Below are positions 17,293-27,062 of a stretch of 64,000 nt of DNA, in pieces. Source of the DNA: UBA1181 sp045113275 (lineage in GTDB: Bacteria; Bacteroidota; Bacteroidia; Bacteroidales; Paludibacteraceae). The translations under genes and the position numbers were made by a program. The first letter of the stretch is position 1; the number at the start of each line of letters is the position of its first letter. Below the pieces are notes generated by a model. That model did no database searches and had not been told where the DNA came from. It saw only the letters and a program-made list of their open reading frames with translations. The stretch spans positions 1 to 64,000 of the forward strand of contig JBGUIU010000209.1 in assembly GCA_045113275.1 (NCBI GenBank). Direction: 5' to 3'.

Positions 17293-18585
17293 CTATATTA
17301 TAATGGGCAGCCCCTGATATATATTTAATATTTGTATATTCAGGATGGCTGTGTATTTTGCTTGAAGAGTTTGTTGTTGAGCTTTTATCAATGCATTTTT
17401 CTCATTGAGCATCTCATATGGGTTTCGAATACCCAAATCAAACTTTTCTTTTGTAAGATTAAAGCTTGCTTCTGCTGCTCTTTCATTGCTGACAGATGAT
17501 ACGTAGTTCATTTGTGCAGCGATGGCATCATTGTATGCCGCTTCAATCTGTTTGTACAAGTCATCTTTTATCTTTTCAGTCTGTAGTTGAGTGGATTTTT
17601 GTTCTAGTTTTGCCCTTTCCACCTCTGATTTACGACTGCGATTATCCATTATGGAATAATTCAAAGATAGTCCAATATTTTCGCCAAAATTTTGTTTCAT
17701 CTGCTGACCTGCATTGATGTCGGCTCTCGAATTATGTCCAGTACTTACTCCTGCATTCAGATTGATGCTTGGATAGTAGCCTGACTTAGCTGACTTTATT
17801 TTCAATTCAGACATTTTTTCGTTCAACATAGCATTCTGGACTTCTGGTCGTGTGCTTAATGTATTCTGATAAATGTCCTCCTTGTTAGGTATGGCTTTTA
17901 AAATTTCCTCTTCGCTAATGGCGGGGGAGATTATATCAAACTCTGTGTTTGAATCCAACCTAAGAAGCAGCTTCAAATTCAGCTTCGACTCAATCAAATC
18001 ATTTTCAGCCACTACTAACTGATATTTTTCATTCATGTATTGTGCTTCAATCTGGGAGAAGTCGCTTTTGGATATTGCTCCAGCTTCAAATAGCTGTTTG
18101 TTCCTATTATAATCGGCTTCTGCAACCTCCATAGAGCTTTGTTTTGTTTTTAAGTTCTCCATGGCATACAATACTTGTATATAATCGGTTAGCACCGCTG
18201 TTTTTATCTCTTCTTTCGTTAATGCAACATTGCCTGTTTCAATCTCTCCTTGCAACTTCTGTTGTTGGATGGAATATTTCCTTTTGAATCCGTTGAAAAC
18301 GGTCCAACCTGCATTCAAGCCATAGTTCCCATTGTACGTTGATAATCCCTCGTATGGGTTGTTATTGATTGAATGCGATGTGTTGAAAGAAAGACTAGGC
18401 TGCCATTGCGCCTTAGCTTGCTTGATGTTGACATCACTCTCCTCAATTGAGATGCGACCTTTCTGCATATCTATACTGTGCTCTAATGCGTAGTCTAGAC
18501 ATTTCTCTATGCTCCATAAATTATCTTGTGCAGATAAGAATAGTGGAGATATCAGAAATAGGAGAAATGTTAATTTAGTGTTCAT
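17293..18585 (-). CDS. TolC-family outer membrane efflux protein
   Basis: A 430-residue protein with a signal peptide (cleavage near LSAQ) and two outer membrane efflux protein repeats: WSIEKCLDYALEHS opens the first, and the second ends with PYEMLNEKNALIKAQQQTLQAKYTAIL. Long amphipathic helices fit the periplasmic tunnel. TolC proteins form the outer channel of RND, ABC or MFS pumps, but no adaptor or pump gene is near, so it is an orphan here. It has its own good promoter and terminator. Confidence 0.93.
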   Translation of the reverse strand: MNTKLTFLLFLISPLFLSAQDNLWSIEKCLDYALEHSIDMQKGRISIEESDVNIKQAKAQWQPSLSFNTSHSINNNPYEGLSTYNGNYGLNAGWTVFNGFKRKYSIQQQKLQGEIETGNVALTKEEIKTAVLTDYIQVLYAMENLKTKQSSMEVAEADYNRNKQLFEAGAISKSDFSQIEAQYMNEKYQLVVAENDLIESKLNLKLLLRLDSNTEFDIISPAISEEEILKAIPNKEDIYQNTLSTRPEVQNAMLNEKMSELKIKSAKSGYYPSINLNAGVSTGHNSRADINAGQQMKQNFGENIGLSLNYSIMDNRSRKSEVERAKLEQKSTQLQTEKIKDDLYKQIEAAYNDAIAAQMNYVSSVSNERAAEASFNLTKEKFDLGIRNPYEMLNEKNALIKAQQQTLQAKYTAILNIQILNIYQGLPIII

Positions 18586-18607
18586 CGTATCTCAGTATTT
18601 CACATTG

Positions 18608-18640
18608 CAAATTTATATAGATTCTTGTATATGAAGCAAA
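18608..18640 (-). promoter_or_regulatory. Promoter for the TolC-type gene
   Basis: The minus strand shows TTTG (18640-18637), a 21-bp spacer, and TAAATTTG (18615-18608): a full Bacteroidetes -33/-7 pair, 22 bp before the ATG. Confidence 0.65.
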
Positions 18641-18677
18641 TCGAATCGACAAAATTGCTAATTTTCTCGACAAAATT

Positions 18678-18711
18678 ATGAAAAAAGGGAATTTCCTTCG
18701 AAATTCCCTTT
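18678..18711 (-). terminator. Terminator after pyrC
   Basis: On the minus strand AAAGGGAATTTC and GAAATTCCCTTT form a perfect 12-bp stem with a four-base loop, followed by T residues (down to 18681). Confidence 0.88.
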
Positions 18712-18725
18712 ATGTTTAACATTTA

Positions 18726-20072
18726 TTAACGAGTAAAGGTGAGAAGCTTTCCTTTATTCTCGGTATTGAATTTTCCTTCGTCATATACAATTTCTCCATT
18801 CACGATGGTCTTACAGATCTTGTAATTAAGTGTTTCGCCTTCCATTGGAGACCATCCGCATTTATATTGGAGAGATTCTTTGGTGACTTTGGTCGGATTA
18901 TTAGGTTCCACTAATACTAAATCAGCATAGAATCCTTTTCGAATAAATCCTCTTTTCTCGATATTGAAAAGTCTAGCTGGATTGTGACACATCTTTTCAA
19001 CCACCTGTTCTCTTGTAAAGTTACCTTTCTTTGCTAACTCCAACATCATCTGTAGAGAGTGTTGAATTGATGGGAAACCAGAAACAGCTTGCAAGCAGTC
19101 GCCTTCCTTCTCGCTTAATAGATGAGGAGCGTGGTCTGTTGCAATGGTGTCAATGATATTTGCTTCAACAGCTTTTAATAGGTTTATTCTACTTTTCTCT
19201 TTCTTGATTGATGGATTACATTTAATCTTAGCTCCTAAGCGTTCGTAATCACGATCATCGAACCATAGATATCCTACACATGTTTCAGCTGTAATATTTT
19301 TCTCGGCTAATGGTTTGTTGTTGAACAAAGCCATCTCCTTTGCAGTTGTTAGATGCAACACATGTAGTTTCGTTCCGTATTTTTTAGCTAAATCAATCAC
19401 TCTAGAGGTGGATTTGTAGCACGCATCAGAGTTTCGGATGATTTCGTGGTATGAAATAGGAATTGGTTGGTCGCCCAATTCTGCTTTCACCTTTGCAAGA
19501 TTCTCTTGAATCATGGCTTCGTCTTCGTTGTGTGTAGCAACGAGGATAGGAGATTCTTTAAAGATTCTTTCTAGAATGGCTGGATTGTCCACTCTCATAT
19601 TTCCTGTGGATGCACCAACAAATACTTTGATACCACAGACCTTGTTTTTATCTACATTGATAACCTCTTCGATGTTTTCATTGGTTGCACCTAGATAGAA
19701 AGAAAAGTTTGTCAGACATTTTTTCTCAGCAAGAGCGATCTTGTTGTCTATTTCTTTCATCGTAGTGGTTTGTGGATTGGTGTTTGGCATATCCATGATA
19801 GAGGTTACACCTCCTGCAACGGCTGCACGTGATTCACTTTCAAAATCACCTTTCTGTGTCAACCCTGGCTCACGGAAATGAACATGCGTATCAATCACAC
19901 CTGGTAATAACCATTTATCCTCTCCATCAATGATTTCTGCGCTTTTTAAGATGTTTTCAGGCACATCATCTTTGAAGATCTTCGAGATTTTGTCTTTTTC
20001 AATCAAAACGGAACCTTTGAAAGAGTTCCCTTCATTTATGATTTTAACTTTATGAATTAGTATATTCTTCAT
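18726..20072 (-). CDS. pyrC: Dihydroorotase
   Basis: A 448-residue metallo-amidohydrolase that closes carbamoyl-aspartate to dihydroorotate in pyrimidine synthesis. The metal-binding DTHVHFREPG, the carboxylated-lysine region KVFVGAS, a His in LHVLHL and the metal Asp in ATDHAPH are present, and the order and length are those of the class I/long dihydroorotase. The GT2 gene upstream ends 30 bp before the start, so the two are likely one unit. Confidence 0.93.
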   Translation of the reverse strand: MKNILIHKVKIINEGNSFKGSVLIEKDKISKIFKDDVPENILKSAEIIDGEDKWLLPGVIDTHVHFREPGLTQKGDFESESRAAVAGGVTSIMDMPNTNPQTTTMKEIDNKIALAEKKCLTNFSFYLGATNENIEEVINVDKNKVCGIKVFVGASTGNMRVDNPAILERIFKESPILVATHNEDEAMIQENLAKVKAELGDQPIPISYHEIIRNSDACYKSTSRVIDLAKKYGTKLHVLHLTTAKEMALFNNKPLAEKNITAETCVGYLWFDDRDYERLGAKIKCNPSIKKEKSRINLLKAVEANIIDTIATDHAPHLLSEKEGDCLQAVSGFPSIQHSLQMMLELAKKGNFTREQVVEKMCHNPARLFNIEKRGFIRKGFYADLVLVEPNNPTKVTKESLQYKCGWSPMEGETLNYKICKTIVNGEIVYDEGKFNTENKGKLLTFTR

Positions 20073-20102
20073 AATCCGTATTTCTATATTGTATTGTGAT
20101 AA

Positions 20103-20852
20103 TTATTTTGTTTTTTTCTGTGGATATTTACGGAATAGACTATCCCATTTCAGCCGTATTACACCGAATAATGCCTCTCCAAAGATACCACCGCTCATCT
20201 TAGAATTTCCTAATATCCTGTTTACAAATACAATAGGAACTTCCTTGATGGTGAATCCACATTTATATGTGGTATATTTCATCTCAATCTGGAAAGCATA
20301 TCCTTTGAATTGTATTTTGTCTAATTCAATGGTACTTAGAACTTCTCTTCTGTAGCATTTGAAACCTGCTGTCGTATCGGCAATCTTTAATCCTGTAACG
20401 ATACGGACGTATTTGGAAGCAAAATAGGACATCAGAACTCTGCCCATCGGCCAATTGACAACATTGACACCACTGACGTATCGAGAACCAATCGCTAAAT
20501 CTGCTCCTTCTTCTGAACAGGCCTTGTGCAATTTTATCAAGTCATTGGGATTGTGGGAGAAATCTGCATCCATCTCAAAAACATATTCGTAATCGTGCTG
20601 TAATGCCCATTTGAACCCAGTTATATATGCAGTTCCCAGTCCTTGTTTACCAGCTCTTTCTATAAGAAACAATCGATCAGAAAACTCCTTCTGAAGCTCT
20701 TTTACAATCGCTCCAGTTCCGTCTGGTGATCCATCGTCAATTATCAATACATGAAATTGCTTTGGTAAAGAAAACACTGCTCTACATATATTCTCAATGT
20801 TTTCCTTTTCATTATACGTTGGTATAATAACTATGCCGTCGTTATTCTCCAC
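20103..20852 (-). CDS. Polyprenol monophosphomannose synthase-like glycosyltransferase (GT2)
   Basis: A 249-residue family 2 glycosyltransferase. It has the nucleotide-binding start IIPTYNEKENIE, DDGSPDGT, and the catalytic metal motif EMDADFSHNP, then GSRYVSG and the C-terminal acceptor region FKGYAFQIEM. This pattern is that of dolichol/polyprenol-phosphate mannose synthases without the C-terminal membrane domain. It would transfer a sugar, probably mannose, to a polyprenol phosphate at the inner membrane. It is followed by pyrC. Confidence 0.88.
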   Translation of the reverse strand: MENNDGIVIIPTYNEKENIENICRAVFSLPKQFHVLIIDDGSPDGTGAIVKELQKEFSDRLFLIERAGKQGLGTAYITGFKWALQHDYEYVFEMDADFSHNPNDLIKLHKACSEEGADLAIGSRYVSGVNVVNWPMGRVLMSYFASKYVRIVTGLKIADTTAGFKCYRREVLSTIELDKIQFKGYAFQIEMKYTTYKCGFTIKEVPIVFVNRILGNSKMSGGIFGEALFGVIRLKWDSLFRKYPQKKTK

Positions 20853-20878
20853 TATTATAAATTTTATTTATGTTTATG

Positions 20879-20886
20879 CAAATTTA
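20879..20886 (-). promoter_or_regulatory. -7 element for the GT2-pyrC unit
   Basis: The minus strand reads TAAATTTG, 26 bp before the GT2 start. Confidence 0.5.
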
Positions 20887-20911
20887 AAAAATGGTTTGGA
20901 AATTTATTCGT

Positions 20912-20919
20912 TATCTTTG
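20912..20919 (+). promoter_or_regulatory. -7 element for mfd
   Basis: TATCTTTG lies 18 bp before the GTG start of mfd. A TAGGAG ribosome-binding-like sequence at 20931-20936 directly precedes the GTG. Confidence 0.55.
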
Positions 20920-20937
20920 TGAAAATTTTTCGTAGGA

Positions 20938-23900
20938 GTGGAAATTATTGATTTATTAAATCGCTTGAGCCTTAATAATCAGGTGCTTGCGATACAGAAA
21001 TGGTTGAAATCTGATTCGTTAAAACTTAACATCAAGGGAATGGATGGCTCTTTCCGTTCTCTTTTGTTTTCGTGTTTGGTAAAGATGAATGTCACTCATC
21101 AATGGTTTATCCTGAACGATTCTGAGACGGCTGCTTACTTTTATCATGACATGGTGCAAATCTTAGGGGATCAGTTTGTCTATTTCTTCCCTTCTTCGTA
21201 TAAATCTTCCTCTGTATATGATCCTCAACATGATGCGGGAAATGTTATTCTACGTACGGAGGTCCTAAATTGTTTGGATAGCCAGAAAGATCAGTTCGTA
21301 ATCGTTTCGTATCCTGAGGCTGTGGCTGAACTGGTTGTGAAAAATGAAGTGCTGAAAGATAATTCTTTTAGCATAAAAGTGGGGGATTCTATTGATACTT
21401 CTTTCTTGATTCAAAAACTGACTGAGTTGGGTTTCTCTCGTGTCGATTTCGTTTATGAACCGGGTCAGTTCTCGGTCCGTGGTAGTATCGTGGATATCTA
21501 CTCCTTCTCTTGCGAGGATCCTTATCGTGTTGATTTCTTCGGCGATGAGGTCGATTCAATCAGAACCTTCGAAGTCGAAACCCAGTTATCAAAGAGTAGT
21601 CAGGATTCTGTCTATGTTGTTCCTAATATTCATGAGAGCAGAAGTATTTCGGATACAATCCTTTCATTCTTCCCTCAAAATACGATCATAAACACATTTG
21701 ATTTTCAATATTTTAATGATGCACTTGCGGAGATTTGTGAGAAGGCCTCGGATAAATCTCTTTATGTTGACCGGGAGTCGTTTATTAAGGATCTTCTCGC
21801 TTTTCGATTGATTGATTTTGGCGGACATTGTTGTTTCAAATCGTGCGATACCATCACGTTTCACGTATTGCCTCAGCCTATCTTCCATAAGAATTTCGAT
21901 TTGATTACCTCTGATCTGCAAAAGCAATTGAGCAATGGGTTCCAAATTTGTCTGTTGAGTGATAATAAGCATCAGATTGATCGGTTGGAGGCAATCTTTA
22001 AGGATAAAGATCTAAACATCCCTTTTACACCTATTTATAAGACACTTCACGAAGGATTTATTGATGTTGACGAGGGATTGTGTTGTTATACTGATCATCA
22101 GATCTTTGACCGTTTCCATAAATATTCTCTTCGTTCTGAACGGACACGAAATGGTCAGGTAGCCCTGACATTAAAGGAATTGAACAGTTTCAAACCGGGT
22201 GATTATGTAGTGCATATTGATCATGGTGTGGCTCGATTTGGCGGATTGATACAGGTGGATGTGAACGGTAAGAAACAAGAGGTGATCAAGCTTCTGTATA
22301 AGAACGATGATCTTCTCCTGGTGAGTATTCATTCGCTTCATAAAATATCAAGATACAAAAGTAAAGAGGGGGATGAACCGACCATTAATAAACTTGGTAC
22401 GGGGGCTTGGCAGACCATAAAGGAGAAGACGAAAAAGAAGGTAAAGGATATTGCTCGTGATCTAATCGCACTCTATGCTAAAAGGCGGGAAGAGAAGGGA
22501 TATGCTTTTTCTCCAGATACTTTCTTACAATCTGAATTGGAGGCTTCTTTCATGTATGAGGATACGCCAGATCAGCTAAAAACGACGAGAGAGGTTAAAC
22601 AGGATATGGAACGCGACTTGCCTATGGATCGTCTTGTCTGTGGGGATGTTGGGTTCGGTAAGACAGAGATTGCCGTGCGGGCTGCCTTTAAGGCTGTTTG
22701 TGATAATAAACAAGTGGCAATCCTTGTTCCTACGACGGTCTTGGCACTTCAACACTATAAAACATTTACTGAACGTTTGAAGGGGTTCCCATGTAAGGTG
22801 GATTATTTGAATCGCTCTCGCTCGGCAAAGGATTGTAAACGTATCATCCAGGAGCTGAAAGAGGGCACTATCGATATTATGATAGGAACTCAAAAAGTGT
22901 TAGGGAAGGAAGTGAAGTTTAAGGACTTAGGTCTCTTGATAATTGATGAGGAACAGAAATTTGGTGTGTCGGTTAAAGAAAAAATCAAGCAGATGAAGGT
23001 CAATATAGATACGTTGACAATGACGGCCACACCGATTCCGAGAACTCTTCAATTCTCGCTGATGGGGGCTCGAGACCTTTCTGTTATCAATACTCCACCG
23101 GCTAATAGATATCCTATTCAGACGGAATTACACACCTTTAATGAGAATGTGATCAGGGATGCAATACGTTATGAGATGGACCGTAATGGACAGGTGTTTT
23201 TTATAAATAATCGTGTGCAGAACCTAGAAGAGATCGCCTCCTTGATTAAACGGTTGGTGCCAGAAGCCCGCATTGCGGTGGGACATGGACAAATGCCAGG
23301 CGAGAAGTTAGAGAAGATTATTTTAGACTTTTTAGATTATGATTATGATGTCTTGTTGGCAACGACCATTGTTGAGTCGGGAATCGATATCTCAAATTGT
23401 AATACGATCATCATTAACAATGCGCATAACTTCGGACTAAGTGATTTACATCAGTTACGTGGAAGGGTAGGACGCAGCAACCGCCGAGCTTTCTGCTATT
23501 TATTAACGCCGCCGCTGACAATGGTTACTCCTGAGGCACGACGTAGATTACAGGCAATTGAGAGTTTCTCAGATCTGGGAAGTGGCTTTAATATTGCTAT
23601 GCAAGACCTTGATATCCGAGGAGCCGGTAATCTATTAGGAGCAGAACAGAGTGGATTCATTGCCGACTTGGGATATGAGACATATCAGAAGGTGTTAAAT
23701 GAGGCGGTGGCAGAATTGAAGATTGATGAGTTCTCTGAATTATATAAAGAGAAAGAAACAGGTGCATTGGATCCGCAGTTACAGTATGTAACAGATTGTC
23801 AGGTTGAAACAGATCTTGAGCTGACGTTCCCATCGGATTATGTTGAGAATGTATCCGAAAGAATGTCTTTATACCGTGAGTTGGATAATGTCAAGAATGA

Positions 23901-24243
23901 AGGGGAACTTCAGGCCTTTGAGACGAAAATGCAAGATAGATTCGGTAGGATACCTGAGCAGACACAGAATCTGTTTATGTTAGTACGGCTACGTTGGTTA
24001 GCTATTTCATTAGGATTTGAAAAGCTAACATTAAAACAGGGCAGAATGACTTGCTATTTTATTCAGACAGAGGATTCTCCTTATTTCCAATCAGATGCGT
24101 TTGGTAAGATTCTTACGTATTTTCAAAATCATTTGGAACGTTGTAAGTTACGGGATGTGGCAGGGAAAAGATCCATCCTCTTTATTGAGGTGGCTGATGT
24201 CACTGAAGCGTATAAAATATTACAGGGAGTGATTGAGGCTTAG
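20938..24243 (+). CDS. mfd: Transcription-repair coupling factor
   Basis: An 1101-residue ATPase that removes stalled RNA polymerase and recruits UvrA. The N-terminal UvrB-like part contains YEPGQFSVRGSIVDIY (residues about 175-190). The RNA polymerase-interacting domain starts at about 418 (FKPGDYVVHIDHGVARF). The helicase motor has Walker A GDVGFGKTE (about 570), DEEQKFGV, TATPIPRTLQ and the motif VI region QLRGRVGRSNR. A TRCF C-terminal domain closes it. The start is GTG, with no in-frame ATG until residue 35. Length is near the E. coli protein. Confidence 0.96.
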   Translation: MEIIDLLNRLSLNNQVLAIQKWLKSDSLKLNIKGMDGSFRSLLFSCLVKMNVTHQWFILNDSETAAYFYHDMVQILGDQFVYFFPSSYKSSSVYDPQHDAGNVILRTEVLNCLDSQKDQFVIVSYPEAVAELVVKNEVLKDNSFSIKVGDSIDTSFLIQKLTELGFSRVDFVYEPGQFSVRGSIVDIYSFSCEDPYRVDFFGDEVDSIRTFEVETQLSKSSQDSVYVVPNIHESRSISDTILSFFPQNTIINTFDFQYFNDALAEICEKASDKSLYVDRESFIKDLLAFRLIDFGGHCCFKSCDTITFHVLPQPIFHKNFDLITSDLQKQLSNGFQICLLSDNKHQIDRLEAIFKDKDLNIPFTPIYKTLHEGFIDVDEGLCCYTDHQIFDRFHKYSLRSERTRNGQVALTLKELNSFKPGDYVVHIDHGVARFGGLIQVDVNGKKQEVIKLLYKNDDLLLVSIHSLHKISRYKSKEGDEPTINKLGTGAWQTIKEKTKKKVKDIARDLIALYAKRREEKGYAFSPDTFLQSELEASFMYEDTPDQLKTTREVKQDMERDLPMDRLVCGDVGFGKTEIAVRAAFKAVCDNKQVAILVPTTVLALQHYKTFTERLKGFPCKVDYLNRSRSAKDCKRIIQELKEGTIDIMIGTQKVLGKEVKFKDLGLLIIDEEQKFGVSVKEKIKQMKVNIDTLTMTATPIPRTLQFSLMGARDLSVINTPPANRYPIQTELHTFNENVIRDAIRYEMDRNGQVFFINNRVQNLEEIASLIKRLVPEARIAVGHGQMPGEKLEKIILDFLDYDYDVLLATTIVESGIDISNCNTIIINNAHNFGLSDLHQLRGRVGRSNRRAFCYLLTPPLTMVTPEARRRLQAIESFSDLGSGFNIAMQDLDIRGAGNLLGAEQSGFIADLGYETYQKVLNEAVAELKIDEFSELYKEKETGALDPQLQYVTDCQVETDLELTFPSDYVENVSERMSLYRELDNVKNEGELQAFETKMQDRFGRIPEQTQNLFMLVRLRWLAISLGFEKLTLKQGRMTCYFIQTEDSPYFQSDAFGKILTYFQNHLERCKLRDVAGKRSILFIEVADVTEAYKILQGVIEA

Positions 24244-24267
24244 AAGCTCACGGCCTTTTTTTAAAAA

Positions 24268-24306
24268 AGCATCCCCCCATGATTTACGGAATCATGAGGG
24301 GATTTT
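24268..24306. terminator. Bidirectional terminator between mfd and metY
   Basis: The stem ATCCCC-CATGATT (24271-24284) pairs with AATCATG-GGGGAT (24290-24303), with T-rich tracts on both sides. Confidence 0.75.
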
Positions 24307-24332
24307 CTTACGTAATTAATTGTGGTATGTTG

Positions 24333-25619
24333 TTAAATCTGCTTAAAGGCTTGATCCAAATCAGCTATGATATCATCGATATGCTCTACACCAATTGATA
24401 GACGTATGGTGGTAGGAGTGATATGTTGTCTGGATAGCTCCTCTTCCGATAACTGTGAGTGGGTTGTTGTAAATGGATGAATTACTAATGATTTCACGTC
24501 TGCAACATTGGCAAGTAATGTGAAGATCTTCAATGAATCAATGAATTTCCAAGCATCTGCCTGCGTTCCTTTTATCTCGAATGTAAAGATAGAACCAGCT
24601 CCGTTAGGGAAATACTTCTTGTATAATGCATGATCTTTGTGAGAAGGAAGAGATGGATGGCTCACACTCTTTACTTTTGGATGATTTGCCAAATAATTAA
24701 CCACCTTTATAGCATTCTCCACATGACGTTCGATTCGCAATGGTAATGATTCAACACCTTGTAGCAAAATCCATGCATTGAAAGGTGAGATACTTGATCC
24801 AGTATCACGAAGAAGAACCGCTCTGATGCGAGTGACAAACGCTGCACTACCTGCTACGTCGGCAAATATAGCACCATGATAAGATGGGTCTGGTTTAGCT
24901 AGTGTTGGGAATTTATCTGCATTTGCTTTGAAATCGAAGCGACCTGCTTCTACGATTACACCTCCCAAGCTACTACCGTGACCTCCAATGAATTTCGTTG
25001 CAGATGTTACAACAATATCTGCACCATGCTCTATTGGACGTACTAATAACGGAGCAAATGTATTATCTACAATGAACAGAATGTTGTGTTTATGTGCCAC
25101 CTCAGCTATGGCCTCAAAATCAGCTACGTCTGAATTTGGATTTCCAAATGTCTCAGCATATATTACCTTGGTGTTAGGACGTATTGCCTTCTCCAATTCA
25201 GCAATGTTATTAACGTCTAAGAACGTGTTCTCAACACCTTGTGTAGTCAACGTATGTGTGATTAGATTGTATGTTCCACCATATAGGTTATCACCTGCGA
25301 TGATATGATCGCCATTCTGTAGTACATTCTGCAATGCATATGTTATAGCTGCCGCACCTGAAGCAACTGCCAAGCCTGCTGTACCGCCTTCGAGAGCAGC
25401 GATTCTAGTCTCAAATACAGACTGAGTCGTGTTGGTCAAACGACCATAGATATTACCAGCATCTCTAAGTCCGAAACGGTCTGCTGCATGTTGTGCATTG
25501 TGAAAAACGTATGCTGCAGTCTGATAAATAGGTACTGCGCATGAATCAGTTGTTGGATCTGCTTGTTCTTGACCTACGTGAAGTGCTAATGTCTCTAAAT
25601 GTAATTTATTTTCTCCCAT
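24333..25619 (-). CDS. metY: O-acetylhomoserine sulfhydrylase
   Basis: A 428-residue PLP enzyme of the Cys/Met metabolism family. It condenses O-acetylhomoserine with sulfide to homocysteine. The PLP lysine is Lys209 in SATKFIGGHG, with Asp185 in IVDNTFAP to bind the pyridine nitrogen. The length (about 430, with internal insertions) separates it from shorter cystathionine synthases/lyases (about 380-400). It faces the Lrp regulator gene, with short divergent promoters. Together with the acetyl-type MetA at 2.6 kb it gives the direct sulfhydrylation route. Confidence 0.95.
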   Translation of the reverse strand: MGENKLHLETLALHVGQEQADPTTDSCAVPIYQTAAYVFHNAQHAADRFGLRDAGNIYGRLTNTTQSVFETRIAALEGGTAGLAVASGAAAITYALQNVLQNGDHIIAGDNLYGGTYNLITHTLTTQGVENTFLDVNNIAELEKAIRPNTKVIYAETFGNPNSDVADFEAIAEVAHKHNILFIVDNTFAPLLVRPIEHGADIVVTSATKFIGGHGSSLGGVIVEAGRFDFKANADKFPTLAKPDPSYHGAIFADVAGSAAFVTRIRAVLLRDTGSSISPFNAWILLQGVESLPLRIERHVENAIKVVNYLANHPKVKSVSHPSLPSHKDHALYKKYFPNGAGSIFTFEIKGTQADAWKFIDSLKIFTLLANVADVKSLVIHPFTTTHSQLSEEELSRQHITPTTIRLSIGVEHIDDIIADLDQAFKQI

Positions 25620-25669
25620 ATTCGTATCCTTTCTTTTAATTAGTTATTTACTCATTTGTTTTATGCTGA

Positions 25670-25700
25670 CAAAATTATTGTAAATAGAAAAATAAACCAA
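25670..25700 (-). promoter_or_regulatory. Promoter for metY
   Basis: The minus strand shows TTG (25700-25698), a 20-bp spacer and TAATTTTG (25677-25670). Confidence 0.6.
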
Positions 25701-25728
25701 GCATATTCTAAAATACAGAAATAATAAC

Positions 25729-25736
25729 TATATTTG
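25729..25736 (+). promoter_or_regulatory. -7 element for the Lrp-family gene
   Basis: TATATTTG lies 50 bp before the regulator ATG. Confidence 0.55.
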
Positions 25737-25786
25737 CATCGTTAAATAGAAAGTATGCATAATTTTATAAACGAAATTGTTAATCC

Positions 25787-26263
25787 ATGGAAAAAAATTC
25801 TTTTGACCATTTAGATTCGACTGATATTGTCATCTTACGAACACTGCAACAGAACGCTCGTTTGACCAATAAAGAGGTGGCAATGGCTGCTCACCTATCA
25901 ATTACACCTACATTTGAGAGAATCAAACGGCTCGAAAATGAAGGATATATTAAGAAATATATCACGGTTCTTGATGCAGAAAAACTGAATCGAGGTTTTG
26001 TAGTGTTCTGTCATGTGAAGCTGACTCCATTGAATAAAACCATTGCAAATGAGTTTTGCGAAATGATTATGGAGATCCCTGAGGTTACGGAGTGTTATAA
26101 CATCTCTGGTAAATTTGACTATTTCTTGAAGGTGCATGCTCCTGATATGAAGTATTATCAGCAGTTTGTTCTAAATGTTCTTGGCCAATTCAAACATTTA
26201 GGTTCTCTTGAAAGTGTTTTTGTCATGGAGGAGATTAAATTACATTACGGAGTTAACATTTAA
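25787..26263 (+). CDS. Lrp/AsnC-family transcriptional regulator
   Basis: A 158-residue regulator with an N-terminal winged helix-turn-helix (LDSTDIVILRTLQQNARLTN, with ITPTFERIKRLENEGYI as recognition region) and a C-terminal RAM domain (FVVFCHVKL to LESVFVMEE) that binds amino acids and drives oligomerisation. The divergent arrangement with metY suggests that it controls metY or itself. That is inferred from position; no operator was identified in the 167-bp gap. Confidence 0.93.
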   Translation: MEKNSFDHLDSTDIVILRTLQQNARLTNKEVAMAAHLSITPTFERIKRLENEGYIKKYITVLDAEKLNRGFVVFCHVKLTPLNKTIANEFCEMIMEIPEVTECYNISGKFDYFLKVHAPDMKYYQQFVLNVLGQFKHLGSLESVFVMEEIKLHYGVNI

Positions 26264-26300
26264 CCTTAGCCAATTTTTTCAACGAGTTAAATTATTATGT

Positions 26301-26308
26301 TACTTTTG
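26301..26308 (+). promoter_or_regulatory. -7 element for the HAD phosphatase gene
   Basis: TACTTTTG lies 22 bp before the ATG at 26331. This supports that start over the upstream reading frame inside the Lrp gene. Confidence 0.55.
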
Positions 26309-26330
26309 CATTATATATAATGTAAAGCCT

Positions 26331-27047
26331 ATGTATAAGACACTCTTTATCGATTTTGACGATACCTTGTATGATACGCGCGGGAATGCTGAGATTTCCT
26401 TGAAGGAGACGTTTGACCTCTTTCAGTGGGGAAATTATTTTCAGGAGTATGATACATTTTCTAAGATTTATTGGAAGACAAATATTGAATTATGGGATGC
26501 GTATGCCAAAGGGGAAATCAAACGTGATTATCTTATGGTAGAGAGGTTTAGAATCCCTTTGTCCACTGGCGTTGATGCTGCTGGTCAATCGTTTAATCCG
26601 ACAGCTGATTATTGTCTGAAAGTAAGTGATGTGTTCCTCAATTTCTGTGCAAATAAACCTGGACTGGTGACAGATGCTCGTGAGCTGATGGACTACCTAA
26701 GAGAAAAGGGTTATTCATTGTATATGTGCAGCAATGGTTTTCATGAGGTTCAATACCGTAAACTGAAGTCCTGTGGATTATCAGATGCTTTTGATGGTAT
26801 CATTCTATCAGAGGATGCGGGGGCCAATAAACCGAGCCTTGAATTTTTTACATATGCAATGAAGATGTCTCACGCAGAGAAAGAAAGTACCCTGATGATT
26901 GGGGATAATTTCTCAACCGACATTCTTGGGGCGAAGTCTGCTGGATTGCATACAATGTTCTTCAATCGTCATCCTGATTCATTCGCCGCTTCAGAAGAGG
27001 TTGATTACGAGGTTCATTCATTGCGGGAGATCATGCATATATTATAA
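26331..27047 (+). CDS. HAD-family 5'-nucleotidase (YjjG type)
   Basis: A 238-residue haloacid dehalogenase-fold phosphatase. Motif I is FIDFDDTLYD (Asp8 nucleophile, Asp10), motif II is CSNG, the lysine is in ANKPS, and motif IV is GDNFSTDILGA. An alpha-helical cap of type C1 fits the YjjG/YfnB group, which removes phosphate from noncanonical pyrimidine nucleotides. The substrate is inferred from family likeness. It converges on sbcC with a 15-bp gap. Confidence 0.85.
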   Translation: MYKTLFIDFDDTLYDTRGNAEISLKETFDLFQWGNYFQEYDTFSKIYWKTNIELWDAYAKGEIKRDYLMVERFRIPLSTGVDAAGQSFNPTADYCLKVSDVFLNFCANKPGLVTDARELMDYLREKGYSLYMCSNGFHEVQYRKLKSCGLSDAFDGIILSEDAGANKPSLEFFTYAMKMSHAEKESTLMIGDNFSTDILGAKSAGLHTMFFNRHPDSFAASEEVDYEVHSLREIMHIL

Positions 27048-27062
27048 TAGTAGGTCGGTGTC

